Source: Arthrobacter pityocampae (GTDB taxonomy: Bacteria; Actinomycetota; Actinomycetes; Actinomycetales; Micrococcaceae). From it: DNA of 64,000 nt. Below the pieces are notes generated by a model. That model was not told where the DNA came from, made no database searches, and saw only the letters and a program-made list of their open reading frames with translations. The position numbers and the translations under genes are program-made. Of this stretch, positions 1 through 7,299 are shown piece by piece. The first letter of the stretch is position 1. Each line of letters starts with the position of its first letter. The stretch covers positions 372,001 to 436,000 of the forward strand of contig NZ_PRKW01000001.1 of NCBI RefSeq assembly GCF_002927275.1. Direction: 5' to 3'.

Positions 1-153
1 GCGGGAGCGGGCGCGGGCGTAGTCCGCCGCCGCGGCCTCCCCGACGGTGTGGTGGCTGGACGGATTGCCGAACGTCGAGGTCAGCAGGGGCCACATCTCC
101 TCGAGGACCTCGCGGCGGGACGGTGCGGTGGCAGCGGCGTCGAGGTAGATCAT
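1..153 (-). CDS. Cysteine desulfurase (NifS/IscS-like), 5' part only
   Basis: The gene runs off the left edge of the window, so only the first 51 codons are visible. The N-terminus MIYLDAAATAPSRREVLEEM followed by GNPSSHH is the typical start of the PLP-dependent class V aminotransferase family that removes sulfur from cysteine. Its ATG overlaps the TGA of nadC (ATGA), so it is the last visible gene of the nrtR-nadABC operon. Inference: in this place it probably supplies sulfur for the [4Fe-4S] cluster of quinolinate synthase NadA, as proposed for nadABC-linked nifS genes elsewhere. The catalytic lysine and cysteine lie outside the window and cannot be checked. Confidence 0.85.
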   Translation of the reverse strand, partial: MIYLDAAATAPSRREVLEEMWPLLTSTFGNPSSHHTVGEAAAADYARARSR

Positions 154-1085
154 GGCCGCCCTCCCGGGTCGGGGATCGCCTGCTCGGGAACGGCGAAGTC
201 CAGGCCGAGGTCGAGGGAGCGGACGCTGTGGGTGAGCGCTCCTGCGGAGATGATGTCGACGCCGGTGGCCGCGATCGCACCCACCGTGTCCAGGCGGACA
301 GTGCCGCTGGCTTCGACGAGCGCACGGCCGGCGATCCGGCGCACACCCTCCGCGAGGTCGGTCAGGGTGAAGTTGTCGAGCATGACGGTGTCCACCCCGG
401 CGGCGAGGACGGGCTCGAGCTGGTCCAGCCGGTCCACCTCGACCTCCAGGTGCACGGTGTGCGGGAGCCTCGACCGCGCGGACCGGAGGGCCTCGGTGAG
501 GGCCTCCGGGCCGTCGACGTCGAGGAGCGCCAGGTGGTTGTCCTTGACCATCACGGCGTCGGACAGGCCGGAGCGGTGGTTGGAGCCTCCCCCGCAGCGG
601 ACGGCCCAGCGCTCCAGCACCCGGAGCCCCGGCGTCGTCTTGCGGGTGTCGGTGATGCGCGCCCGGGTGCCCGCTGCGGCGTCCACGAAGGCGCGGGTCA
701 GGGTCGCGATGCCGCTGAGCCGCTGCACGATGTTGAGGGCGGTCCGTTCGGCGGTGAGGATGCCGGCGGCCGGTCCGGTGATCGCCGCGAGGGTGTCACC
801 CGCCGCGAAGGCGGTGCCGTCGGCGCGCGGGAACGTGACGCTGATCCGGGGGTCCGTGAGGCGCATCGCGGCCTCGACGGCGGCCGTCCCGCAGAGGACA
901 CCCGGTTCGCGGGCCGTGATGGTCGCTGTCGCCTGCTGGTCCGGGTGGATCAGGGCCTGACAGGTGAGGTCCCCCCACGGGGCGTCCTCGGTGAGAGCTG
1001 CGGCCACGACGGCGTCGATCAGGTGCTGGGGCGGCCGCGCCGGTGCGACGGTGGTCGGGGCGGGAGGAGTGATGGTCGTGGTCAT
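150..1085 (-). CDS. nadC: Nicotinate-nucleotide pyrophosphorylase (carboxylating), quinolinate phosphoribosyltransferase
   Basis: It converts quinolinate and PRPP to nicotinate mononucleotide, CO2 and PPi, the third step of de novo NAD synthesis in the cytosol. The 311-residue product has the family motifs in order: TRKTTPGLR near residue 150, GGGSNHRSGLSDAVMVKDNH near 165-184 and VEASGTV near 262. The ATG at 1085 has a GAAGGA ribosome site upstream and overlaps the nadB stop as ATGA; a longer in-frame extension upstream only reads through nadB in another frame. The stop codon in turn overlaps the start of the cysteine desulfurase, so translation is probably coupled. Confidence 0.95.
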   Translation of the reverse strand: MTTTITPPAPTTVAPARPPQHLIDAVVAAALTEDAPWGDLTCQALIHPDQQATATITAREPGVLCGTAAVEAAMRLTDPRISVTFPRADGTAFAAGDTLAAITGPAAGILTAERTALNIVQRLSGIATLTRAFVDAAAGTRARITDTRKTTPGLRVLERWAVRCGGGSNHRSGLSDAVMVKDNHLALLDVDGPEALTEALRSARSRLPHTVHLEVEVDRLDQLEPVLAAGVDTVMLDNFTLTDLAEGVRRIAGRALVEASGTVRLDTVGAIAATGVDIISAGALTHSVRSLDLGLDFAVPEQAIPDPGGRP

Positions 1086-2773
1086 GGGCGTGTTCCTTCG
1101 GGGGTTCGTGCGTAGGACCGGCTCGGCGCGGGAGCCTGCGGCGGGGAGTCGGGCTGGTCCAGGCGCTGGTGTGCGCCGACCGACGCGGTGCGGCGGGACG
1201 CCGCGTGGACGAGCAGGCGGGCGCACAGCAGCAGATTCGCGAGTTCGGGGTCGGCGTCCGTGTCCGGGCGGTAGGAGGCGAGGTGCTTGCGGGCGAGTTC
1301 CAGTCCGGCGCCGGTGCGCAGCACACCCGCGTGGTCGGACAGAACGGACTGCAGGTCGGCGCGGGTGAACGACTGCGTGCCCGTCTCCTCCGCCTCGAGG
1401 TCGAGGTGGTCGACGTCGAACGACGGCGCCTCTCCCCCGCCGGCGGCGAGCGCCTCCGCGCAGCGGGCACCGAACACCACGCCCTCGAGCAGGCTGTTGG
1501 AGGCGAGCCGATTGGCGCCGTGCACGCCGGTCCGGGCCACCTCCCCGACCGCGAGGAGTCCGGGGACGGAGGTCCGCCCCGCGGTGTCGGTCCGCACCCC
1601 GCCCATCCAGTAGTGGGCGGCCGGCACCACCGGGACGGGGGTGGAGGACCAGTCGAGGCCATGCCTGGCGGTCAGGGCCGTGAGGGTGGGGAAGCGCCGG
1701 GCCAGGAAGTCGCGGCCGAGGCCCGTCGCGTCCAGGTACACGGCCGGACGCCGGCGCCCGTCCTGTGCGCCGGGGCCGCCGCGATCGCCGTCGCCCGCGG
1801 CACGACCGGTACGGCCGCCCGCAAGGTGCTGCGCGATGCTGCGGGAGACGACGTCCCGCGGCGCGAGGTCCCCGTCCGGGTGGTAGCCGGCCATGAACGG
1901 GTGGCCGTCGGCGTCGATGAGGCGGGCCCCCTCGCCGCGGACGGCCTCCGAGATGAGCGGGTTACCGGGGACGTCGAGGGAGGTGGGGTGGAACTGGAAG
2001 AACTCGAGATCCGCCACCGCGGCACCGGCACGCCAGGCCAGCGCGACGCCGTCGCCGGTGGCGATCCGGGGGTTGGTCGTGGACTCGAACAGCTGGCCGG
2101 CCCCGCCCGTCGCGAGGACGACGGCGTCCGCCGGGAGGTCCCGCGCCACGCCGCCGGAGAGCACCTCGACGCCCGTGGCGCGCCGCCTGACCCCAAGGGC
2201 CGGGCCGTCGCCGCCGAGGGCCGGGCCGTCGCCGTCGAGCAGGACGCGCGTCACGAGAGTGTCCTCGAGGACCTCGATACCGGGGTCGCGGCGGACCGCG
2301 GCGGTGAGCGCCGCGACGAGCCCGGCCCCCGTGGCGTCGCCGCCGAGGTGCAGGACCCGCGCGGCCGAGTGCGCGGCCTCGCGGCCCCGGGCCGGCACGC
2401 CCGGGTCCGCAGGTGAGGTGTCGAAGACGACGCCGGCGGCCTGGAGGGCGGCGATGCCCTGTGCCGCCTCCCCGCAGAGCACGGCGGCGGCCTCGGGATC
2501 CGACAGTCCGGCACCCGCGGCGAGCGTGTCGGCGATGTGGGCGTCGACGGAATCGCGCGGACCGTCCGTGGCTGCCTCCACGCCGGCCGCGGCGTCGGGC
2601 ACGACGGCGGCGATTCCTCCCTGCGCCCACCGGGTATTGCTCTCGGCGAGCGACGTCTTCGTGGTGAGGACCACGGCGCAGCGCGGCGCGAGCCGGCGCA
2701 GCACCAGCGCGGTCTGCAGGCCGGCGACGCCCGAGCCCACGACGACGACGCGCTGCAGCGACTCCCCCGTCAT
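1082..2773 (-). CDS. nadB: L-aspartate oxidase
   Basis: This FAD flavoprotein oxidises L-aspartate to iminoaspartate, the substrate of NadA. The 563-residue protein starts MTGESLQRVVVVGSGVAGLQ, with the dinucleotide-binding GSGVAG near residue 13, then TNTRWAQGG-like SNTRWAQGG, LEFFQFHPT and SEAVRGEGARL, all classic for the succinate dehydrogenase/NadB flavoprotein family. A Gly/Asp-rich 7-residue unit (GDGPALG) occurs twice near residues 180-193. ATGA overlaps join it to nadA upstream and nadC downstream. Alternative functions such as succinate dehydrogenase subunit are unlikely because of the nadA/nadC context. Confidence 0.95.
   Translation of the reverse strand: MTGESLQRVVVVGSGVAGLQTALVLRRLAPRCAVVLTTKTSLAESNTRWAQGGIAAVVPDAAAGVEAATDGPRDSVDAHIADTLAAGAGLSDPEAAAVLCGEAAQGIAALQAAGVVFDTSPADPGVPARGREAAHSAARVLHLGGDATGAGLVAALTAAVRRDPGIEVLEDTLVTRVLLDGDGPALGGDGPALGVRRRATGVEVLSGGVARDLPADAVVLATGGAGQLFESTTNPRIATGDGVALAWRAGAAVADLEFFQFHPTSLDVPGNPLISEAVRGEGARLIDADGHPFMAGYHPDGDLAPRDVVSRSIAQHLAGGRTGRAAGDGDRGGPGAQDGRRRPAVYLDATGLGRDFLARRFPTLTALTARHGLDWSSTPVPVVPAAHYWMGGVRTDTAGRTSVPGLLAVGEVARTGVHGANRLASNSLLEGVVFGARCAEALAAGGGEAPSFDVDHLDLEAEETGTQSFTRADLQSVLSDHAGVLRTGAGLELARKHLASYRPDTDADPELANLLLCARLLVHAASRRTASVGAHQRLDQPDSPPQAPAPSRSYARTPEGTRP
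2193..2234. repeat. 21-bp tandem duplication inside nadB
   Basis: Two adjacent 21-bp units (2193-2213 and 2214-2234) differ at one base. They encode the duplicated heptapeptide GDGPALG in a surface-type Gly-rich stretch of NadB. The duplication keeps frame, so it lengthens a loop rather than breaking the gene. Confidence 0.85.
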
Positions 2774-4071
2774 GGCCGGACCCCGAGCATCCGGTTCAGC
2801 GCCACCCGGGCGGGCTCGGCGACGGCGTCGGGCACCGTGATGCGGTTGAGCACCCGGCCCTCCACGAGCCCCTCGAGCACCCAGGCGAGGTAGCCCGGGT
2901 GGATCCGGTACATCGTGGAGCACGGGCAGATGACCGGGTCGAGGCAGAAAATGGTGTGCTGCGGGTACTGGGCGGCGAGGCGGTTCACCATGTTGATCTC
3001 GGTGCCGACGGCGAAGGTGCTGCCGGGTGCTGCGGCGTCGATCGCCTTGCGGATGTAGTCGGTCGACCCCGCCTCGTCGGCGGCGTCCACCACGGGCATG
3101 GGGCACTCGGGGTGCACGATCACGCGCACACCGGGATACTCGGCGCGGGCCTTCTCGATCTGCGCCACCGTGAAGCGCCGGTGCACCGAGCAGAAGCCGT
3201 GCCAGAGGATCACGCGGGAGTCCCGGAGGGTCTGCTCGTCCGTGCCGCCCCAGGGCTTGCGCGGGTTCCACAGGGGCATCTGCTCCAGCGGCACACCCAG
3301 GGCCTTGGCGGTGTTGCGCCCGAGGTGCTGATCCGGGAAGAACAGGACCCGCTGGCCCCGCTCGAACGCCCACTCGAGCACGGCCGCGGCGTTCGAGGAG
3401 GTGCACACGATCCCGCCGTTCTCCCCGCAGAAACCCTTCAGGGCCGCCGAGGAGTTCATGTACGTCACGGGGATCACGGGCTGGCGGCCTCCGGCGTCCG
3501 GTTCGGAGCCGAAGAGCGCGGTGAGCTGGTCCCAGCACTCCGCGACGGAGTCGACGTCCGCCATGTCCGCCATCGAGCAGCCGGCGGCGAGGTTGGGCAG
3601 GATCACGGCCTGCTGCGGCGTCGAGAGCATGTCCGCCGTCTCCGCCATGAAGTGCACTCCACAGAAGACGATCGCCTCGGCCGCCGTGCGTTCCGTGGCG
3701 GCGCGGGCGAGCTGGTAGCTGTCGCCCACGAAGTCGGCGTACTGCACCACCTCGTCGCGCTGGTAGAAGTGGCCGAGGATGACGACGGACTCGCCGAGGG
3801 TCTCCTTCGCGGCACGGATGCGTCCGTCGAGTTCCTCGGCGGAAGCCGCCCTGTACTCCTCCGGCAGCTCCCCCTGCCGGGGGGTCGCGGCCGGGGCGGT
3901 GTCGTGCATCGACGCTCCGGGGCCGTAGTCGGGCAGGGGAAGGGCGTCGAAGGCCCACGGGTCCCGGGCGAGGTCCGGCGAGCAGGTCCCGGTGGCCCCG
4001 GCAGCCTCGATGTCTGCGCTGGCCGCGGCCTCGCCGCGGGTGATCAGCTGGATGGCGGTGGTGACGGACAT
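2770..4071 (-). CDS. nadA: Quinolinate synthase A
   Basis: NadA condenses iminoaspartate with dihydroxyacetone phosphate to quinolinate using a [4Fe-4S] cluster. The 433-residue protein is of the long type with an N-terminal extension of about 85 residues. It shows VILGHFYQRDEVVQYADFVG, LPNLAAGCSMADM, GGIVCTSSNA, HPECPMP, VGTEINMVNRL and the cluster-binding end ICPCSTMYRIHP. ATG 4071 follows a GGGAG site; the in-frame extension to 4170 has no ribosome site. It is separated from nrtR by 95 bp that hold short tandem repeats, and its stop overlaps nadB. Confidence 0.95.
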   Translation of the reverse strand: MSVTTAIQLITRGEAAASADIEAAGATGTCSPDLARDPWAFDALPLPDYGPGASMHDTAPAATPRQGELPEEYRAASAEELDGRIRAAKETLGESVVILGHFYQRDEVVQYADFVGDSYQLARAATERTAAEAIVFCGVHFMAETADMLSTPQQAVILPNLAAGCSMADMADVDSVAECWDQLTALFGSEPDAGGRQPVIPVTYMNSSAALKGFCGENGGIVCTSSNAAAVLEWAFERGQRVLFFPDQHLGRNTAKALGVPLEQMPLWNPRKPWGGTDEQTLRDSRVILWHGFCSVHRRFTVAQIEKARAEYPGVRVIVHPECPMPVVDAADEAGSTDYIRKAIDAAAPGSTFAVGTEINMVNRLAAQYPQHTIFCLDPVICPCSTMYRIHPGYLAWVLEGLVEGRVLNRITVPDAVAEPARVALNRMLGVRP

Positions 4072-4136
4072 GGGATTCTCCCTGGGGGTGGGGCCGGCAC
4101 GGCGTCCGGCGTCGGGGAATGGAGTCTGGGTATGGA

Positions 4137-4162
4137 GTCTGTGAACGGGGTCTGTGAACGGG
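4137..4162. repeat. 13-bp tandem repeat in the nrtR-nadA gap
   Basis: The unit GTCTGTGAACGGG occurs twice back to back (4137-4149, 4150-4162). Next to it, ATGGAGTCTG occurs twice (from 4119 and 4132). On the coding (minus) strand the array begins 4 bp after the nrtR stop codon and lies in the leader of nadA. No stem-loop with a U-tract is visible here, so nrtR and nadA are probably co-transcribed. Confidence 0.85.
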
Positions 4163-4166
4163 AGGG

Positions 4167-4841
4167 TCACGGGCCCGTGTAGCGGTAGAGGCGCGGCGGC
4201 CGGTTCCGTCCGCCCTGCAGGACCTCGTCCGTCGCCGCGATGTCCTGCGCCGATCGGAGCTGGCGCCGGAAGTTGGCCGGATCGAGGTGCTTGCCGAGCA
4301 CGGCCTCGTAGACGCCCCGCAGTTGCGCGAGGGTGAAGCGGTCGCCGAGGAAGTGGTAGGCGACGGACCCGTAGGTGACCTTGCCACGCAACCGCTCGAG
4401 GGCGTAGGCGACGATCTCGTCATGGTCGAAGGCCAGGCCCACCGCCTCGGAGGCGCGGAACCACCGGACATTCTCCGAGTCGCGGGCCAGATCCGCCTGG
4501 TCCGGACGGACGAGGGCCCAGTAGACGATGGACACGAGCCGCTGGGTGGCGGACCGGTCCAGCCCGCCGAACGCGTAGAGCTGTTCGAGGTAGGTGGGGT
4601 CGAGGGCCGTCGTCTCCCGCAGGTTCCGTGCGGCGGCGTCCTGCAGCGACTCCCGGGCGCCGAGCGGCCCGCCGGGCAACGCCCACTTGCCCAGGTGCGG
4701 CTGCCGGATCCGCCGGACGAGCGGCAGCCAGATCTCGGACGCGCCCGAGGAGGGGTCCGTGCGGAGCGCGAAGATCACGGTCGAGATGGCGAGGGACGGT
4801 GCCTGGGACTGCCGTTCCGCGACGTTGGCCGAGTTGTACAT
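4167..4841 (-). CDS. nrtR: NrtR-type transcriptional regulator of NAD biosynthesis (Nudix-wHTH)
   Basis: The 224-residue protein has an N-terminal Nudix fold (about 15-140) and a C-terminal winged helix (about 145-215, with KVTYGSVAYHFLGDRFTLAQLRGVYEAV). The Nudix box reads GGPLGARESLQDAAARNLRE then TTAL, so the two catalytic glutamates of the REUXEE part are replaced by threonines. This fits a ligand-sensing, non-hydrolysing NrtR that binds ADP-ribose. ATG 4841 is preceded by GAAAGGA five bases upstream; the alternative ATG at 4886 would lie inside the operator. It heads the nadABC operon and probably represses it and itself through the palindrome at 4876-4898. Confidence 0.9.
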   Translation of the reverse strand: MYNSANVAERQSQAPSLAISTVIFALRTDPSSGASEIWLPLVRRIRQPHLGKWALPGGPLGARESLQDAAARNLRETTALDPTYLEQLYAFGGLDRSATQRLVSIVYWALVRPDQADLARDSENVRWFRASEAVGLAFDHDEIVAYALERLRGKVTYGSVAYHFLGDRFTLAQLRGVYEAVLGKHLDPANFRRQLRSAQDIAATDEVLQGGRNRPPRLYRYTGP

Positions 4842-4875
4842 CCCGGTCCTTTCGTCTGCCGGAGAATCCCCGGCC

Positions 4876-4898
4876 GTTAGGGTCATGATGACTATAAC
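4876..4898. promoter_or_regulatory. Probable NrtR operator overlapping the nad operon promoter
   Basis: A 23-bp near-perfect palindrome with half-sites GTTANNGTCAT and ATGACNNTAAC around one central base. On the minus strand it contains TATAGT (4891-4896), which is a good -10 hexamer for nrtR-nadABC. Bound repressor would therefore cover the promoter. The layout and sequence resemble published NrtR sites, but the match to the actinobacterial consensus is from memory. Confidence 0.75.
4891..4896 (-). promoter_or_regulatory. -10 element (TATAGT) of the nrtR-nadABC operon
   Basis: TATAGT on the minus strand lies inside the NrtR palindrome. Transcription would start near 4884, giving a leader of about 43 bases that contains the GAAAGGA ribosome site of nrtR. 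No clear -35 is seen. Confidence 0.55.
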
Positions 4899-4983
4899 TC
4901 ATGGCGGGCGATTCCTCCAGGGGACTTGCGACCCGGTCGCGCCCGCAGATGGTGTCCGGTCGGCCCGAACGGTGCCACGCCCC

Positions 4984-4989
4984 TACGAT
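4984..4989 (+). promoter_or_regulatory. -10 element (TACGAT) of a leaderless alpha/beta hydrolase gene
   Basis: TACGAT ends 7 bases before the ATG at 4997, so the transcript should start at or next to the start codon. GGAGG directly abuts the ATG and is too close to act as a ribosome site. Confidence 0.5.
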
Positions 4990-4996
4990 GGGAGGC

Positions 4997-5794
4997 ATGG
5001 ACCACCATGCCGTGCACGTCGTCGAAGGCGTCGACCCCCGCCTGTCCCTCACCCGCAGCGACGCGGACTCACCCCTGGACCTGCCGCCGATCCTGCTGCT
5101 GCACGGCTTCGGGTCGTCGTCCCGGCAGAACTGGGTGGAGACCGGCTGGGTCCGTTTCCTGAACGAGGCCGGTCGGAACGTCATCATGGTGGACCTCCCC
5201 GCTCACGGCGACAGCGCGGCTCCGGAGGACGCGGGGTCCTACGCCCCGAGCCGCATGCGCGCGGACATCCTCCAGGCCCTGTTCGACGCGCGGGTGCTCC
5301 CCCTGCGCAGCGACGTACCGGGCTCCGGCGTCGACGTCGTCGGCTACTCCCTCGGCTCGCGACTGGCCTGGGAGTTCGGCGCCACCCAGCCCGAACTGGT
5401 CCGCAGGATGGTGCTCGGGGGTCCCGGCACCGCCGATCCGCTCGCCATGTTCGACCTCGAAGGGGCGGAGCTCTTCCTCGCCGGCGGGCCCGCCTCGCAG
5501 GACCCGACGACGGCGGACCTCCTGCGCATGGCCCAGGCCGGCCCGCACAACGACCTACCCGCGCTGCTCGCGATGGTCTCCGCCATCAAGACGGAGCCGT
5601 TCGACCCGCAGCAGGCCGTCCCGAAGATGCCCCTGCTCCTGGTCGCCGGAGACGAGGACGAGTACGCCGAGGGCATCACCGATCTCCAGGAGTGGGCGCC
5701 CGATGCCCGCATCGCGACGCTGCCCGGCAGGAATCATTCCAACGCCATCACCTCCCGGCCGTTCAAGGACGCGGCCCAGGCCTTCCTGGCCTGA
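4997..5794 (+). CDS. Alpha/beta fold hydrolase
   Basis: The 265-residue protein has the alpha/beta hydrolase layout: oxyanion-hole segment LLLHGFGSS near residue 35, nucleophile elbow GYSLGS near 117, a later acidic residue region (VAGDEDEYAE) and catalytic histidine in GRNHSNAI near 249. It should be a cytosolic serine hydrolase or esterase; the substrate cannot be read from the sequence. The start is chosen at 4997 because TACGAT lies 7 bases upstream; ATG 4988 would add three residues. It is divergent from nrtR and followed after 135 bp by the kinase gene. Confidence 0.85.
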   Translation: MDHHAVHVVEGVDPRLSLTRSDADSPLDLPPILLLHGFGSSSRQNWVETGWVRFLNEAGRNVIMVDLPAHGDSAAPEDAGSYAPSRMRADILQALFDARVLPLRSDVPGSGVDVVGYSLGSRLAWEFGATQPELVRRMVLGGPGTADPLAMFDLEGAELFLAGGPASQDPTTADLLRMAQAGPHNDLPALLAMVSAIKTEPFDPQQAVPKMPLLLVAGDEDEYAEGITDLQEWAPDARIATLPGRNHSNAITSRPFKDAAQAFLA

Positions 5795-5857
5795 CCCGCC
5801 GATGATCAAGGTTCGATAAAGGGACCTCCGGCCCGGTATTCCGCGGATCGGCGGCAC

Positions 5858-5863
5858 TATACT
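5858..5863 (+). promoter_or_regulatory. -10 element (TATACT) upstream of the Ser/Thr kinase gene
   Basis: TATACT is close to the actinobacterial -10 consensus and would start a transcript near 5870, about 60 bases before the GTG of the kinase gene. No matching -35 hexamer is evident. Confidence 0.5.
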
Positions 5864-5929
5864 GGCGCTCAATCGGCAGACTTCGGGGCCTGCTGGGCGA
5901 CGGCCATCAGCGGTAGGGGGAGGACGCGC

Positions 5930-6904
5930 GTGACTGTTCTCCTCGCGGACCGCTACCGGACCACGGACCTGCTGGGGGTCGGCGGCACGGCGTCCGTGTA
6001 CCGGGCCCACGACTGCAGGCTCCACCGCGACGTCGCCGTGAAGATCTTCAACGCCACCACCTCCGACGACGACGCCTACCGCCGCCAGCACATTGAGACG
6101 ATCCTGCTGACCACCCTTAACCATCCGGGCCTGGTGACCGTCCACGATGCGGGGATGCACAAGGACCAGGAGGGCCGCACCGCAGGGTACCTGGTGATGG
6201 AGTTCGTGGACGGCGAGGACCTCAGTCACCTGCTGCAGCGCGGCGCGCTGCCCGCCGACGTCGTCGCGCAGCTCGGGGCCGACATGGCCGACGCGCTGGC
6301 GTACATCCACTCCGAGGGCGTCATCCACAGGGACGTGAAGCCGGCGAACATCCTCCTGTTCTACAGCAGCGACCACGGCACGCGCCTGTACCCCAAGCTG
6401 ACCGATTTCGGGATCGCGCGCGTGGTGGAGGCCGCCTCGGCGACGGCCGTCGGTGCGACGATCGGCACGGCGAACTATCTCAGCCCCGAGCAGGCGAAGG
6501 GCGATCCCCTCGACCGGCGGAGCGACATCTACTCCCTGGGCCTGGTCCTGCTCGAGTGCCTGCTCGGCGAGAAGTCCTTTCCCGGCCCGGTGGTCGAGGC
6601 CGCGCTGGCCCGGCTCCTGCGCGATCCGGACGTGCCCGACTCCCTGGGACCGGACTGGGTCCGGCTCCTGCGGCAGATGACCGCGAGGGATCCCCTGCTC
6701 CGGCCGGACGCGCACGAGGTCGCCCTGCGGCTCCGCAGCCATGACGATGCCCCGTTCCGCGCCGGCGTCGTCGACTCCGGGATCCTCCCTGCCCCGCCGG
6801 GGGCGATCGGCGGGACGGAGGCCGGCGACCTCCTCACCGGCGGTGTCTTCACGGGGAGCGTCCACATCCCGGCTCCGCCCTCCCGCGCTCCCAGCATCCA
6901 CTGA
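5930..6904 (+). CDS. Eukaryotic-like Ser/Thr protein kinase, soluble single-domain type
   Basis: The 324-residue protein is a Hanks-type kinase: glycine loop GVGGTASVY (16-24), VAVK lysine at 38, catalytic loop HRDVKPAN near 133-140, DFG near 158, and SPEQAKGDP in the activation segment. After the kinase core (about 8-272) there is a short Pro/Gly-rich tail. No transmembrane helix, PASTA or other sensor domain is present, unlike PknB-type kinases. The GTG at 5930 follows GGGGGAGGA. It stands alone between a hydrolase and convergent genes, so its targets are unknown. A tandem array begins 13 bp after the stop codon. Confidence 0.93.
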   Translation: MTVLLADRYRTTDLLGVGGTASVYRAHDCRLHRDVAVKIFNATTSDDDAYRRQHIETILLTTLNHPGLVTVHDAGMHKDQEGRTAGYLVMEFVDGEDLSHLLQRGALPADVVAQLGADMADALAYIHSEGVIHRDVKPANILLFYSSDHGTRLYPKLTDFGIARVVEAASATAVGATIGTANYLSPEQAKGDPLDRRSDIYSLGLVLLECLLGEKSFPGPVVEAALARLLRDPDVPDSLGPDWVRLLRQMTARDPLLRPDAHEVALRLRSHDDAPFRAGVVDSGILPAPPGAIGGTEAGDLLTGGVFTGSVHIPAPPSRAPSIH

Positions 6905-6916
6905 TCCGGGACCACC

Positions 6917-6988
6917 CGGGCCGCTCCCCGGGCCGTTCTACAGACCGCTCCCCAGACCGCGACCCGGACCGCTCCCTGGACCGCCGAC
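6917..6988. repeat. Six-unit 12-bp tandem array after the kinase stop codon
   Basis: Six consecutive degenerate 12-bp units with consensus CRGRCCGCTCCC start at 6917, 6929, 6941, 6953, 6965 and 6977. Read in the kinase frame past its TGA they would encode tetrapeptides of the form (R/Q)(A/T)AP. The region has no gene of its own. Confidence 0.85.
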
Positions 6989-7002
6989 AGTCCCCGGACA
7001 GG

Positions 7003-7040
7003 ACTGCGCCCCCGACGGGGTCGTCCGGCGGGGGCGCAGT
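7003..7040. terminator. Probable bidirectional terminator hairpin
   Basis: A perfect 12-bp stem ACTGCGCCCCCG / CGGGGGCGCAGT encloses a 14-base loop. It lies between the convergent kinase gene and the small gene at 7061-7216. No long U-tract follows, which is common in high-GC actinobacteria. Confidence 0.7.
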
Positions 7041-7060
7041 TCCAGCGGTCGTCGGAGCGG

Positions 7061-7216
7061 CTAGCGCCCGTCGCCTGCCTCTTCCTCGGGTTCGAAGCTG
7101 TTCGGCTCGTCCGTGGAGCCGGCGGCCACGCCGTCACTGCTGGCCGGGATGGTGCCCTCGGGGCCGGCGCCCTCGGAATCGTCGGCGTCGTCGCGCCCTG
7201 TGCCTTCGGTACTCAT
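7061..7216 (-). CDS. Small acidic protein of unknown function (51 aa)
   Basis: Translation gives MSTEGTGRDDADDSEGAGPE at the N-terminus and ends SFEPEEEAGDGR. It is rich in Asp, Glu, Gly, Ser and Pro, lacks Cys, membrane segments or a signal peptide, and is probably disordered. Support for a real gene is the strong AGGAGG four bases before the ATG and a TAGGAT -10 at 7245-7250 on the same strand. I do not recognise a named family. Confidence 0.7.
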   Translation of the reverse strand: MSTEGTGRDDADDSEGAGPEGTIPASSDGVAAGSTDEPNSFEPEEEAGDGR

Positions 7217-7299
7217 GGGTCCTCCTGGATGTGGGTGTCCGTCGATCCTATGCGGGACGCGGAGTGGTTGTCAGCCTGCTGATGATCGGGGCGTGCCCG

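Noticed and set aside
1082-4471. A single 1129-codon frame covering nadB and much of nadA and nrtR
   Set aside because: Only the part from 2773 is NadB; the upstream part is out of frame with the real nadA and nrtR and is not a fusion.
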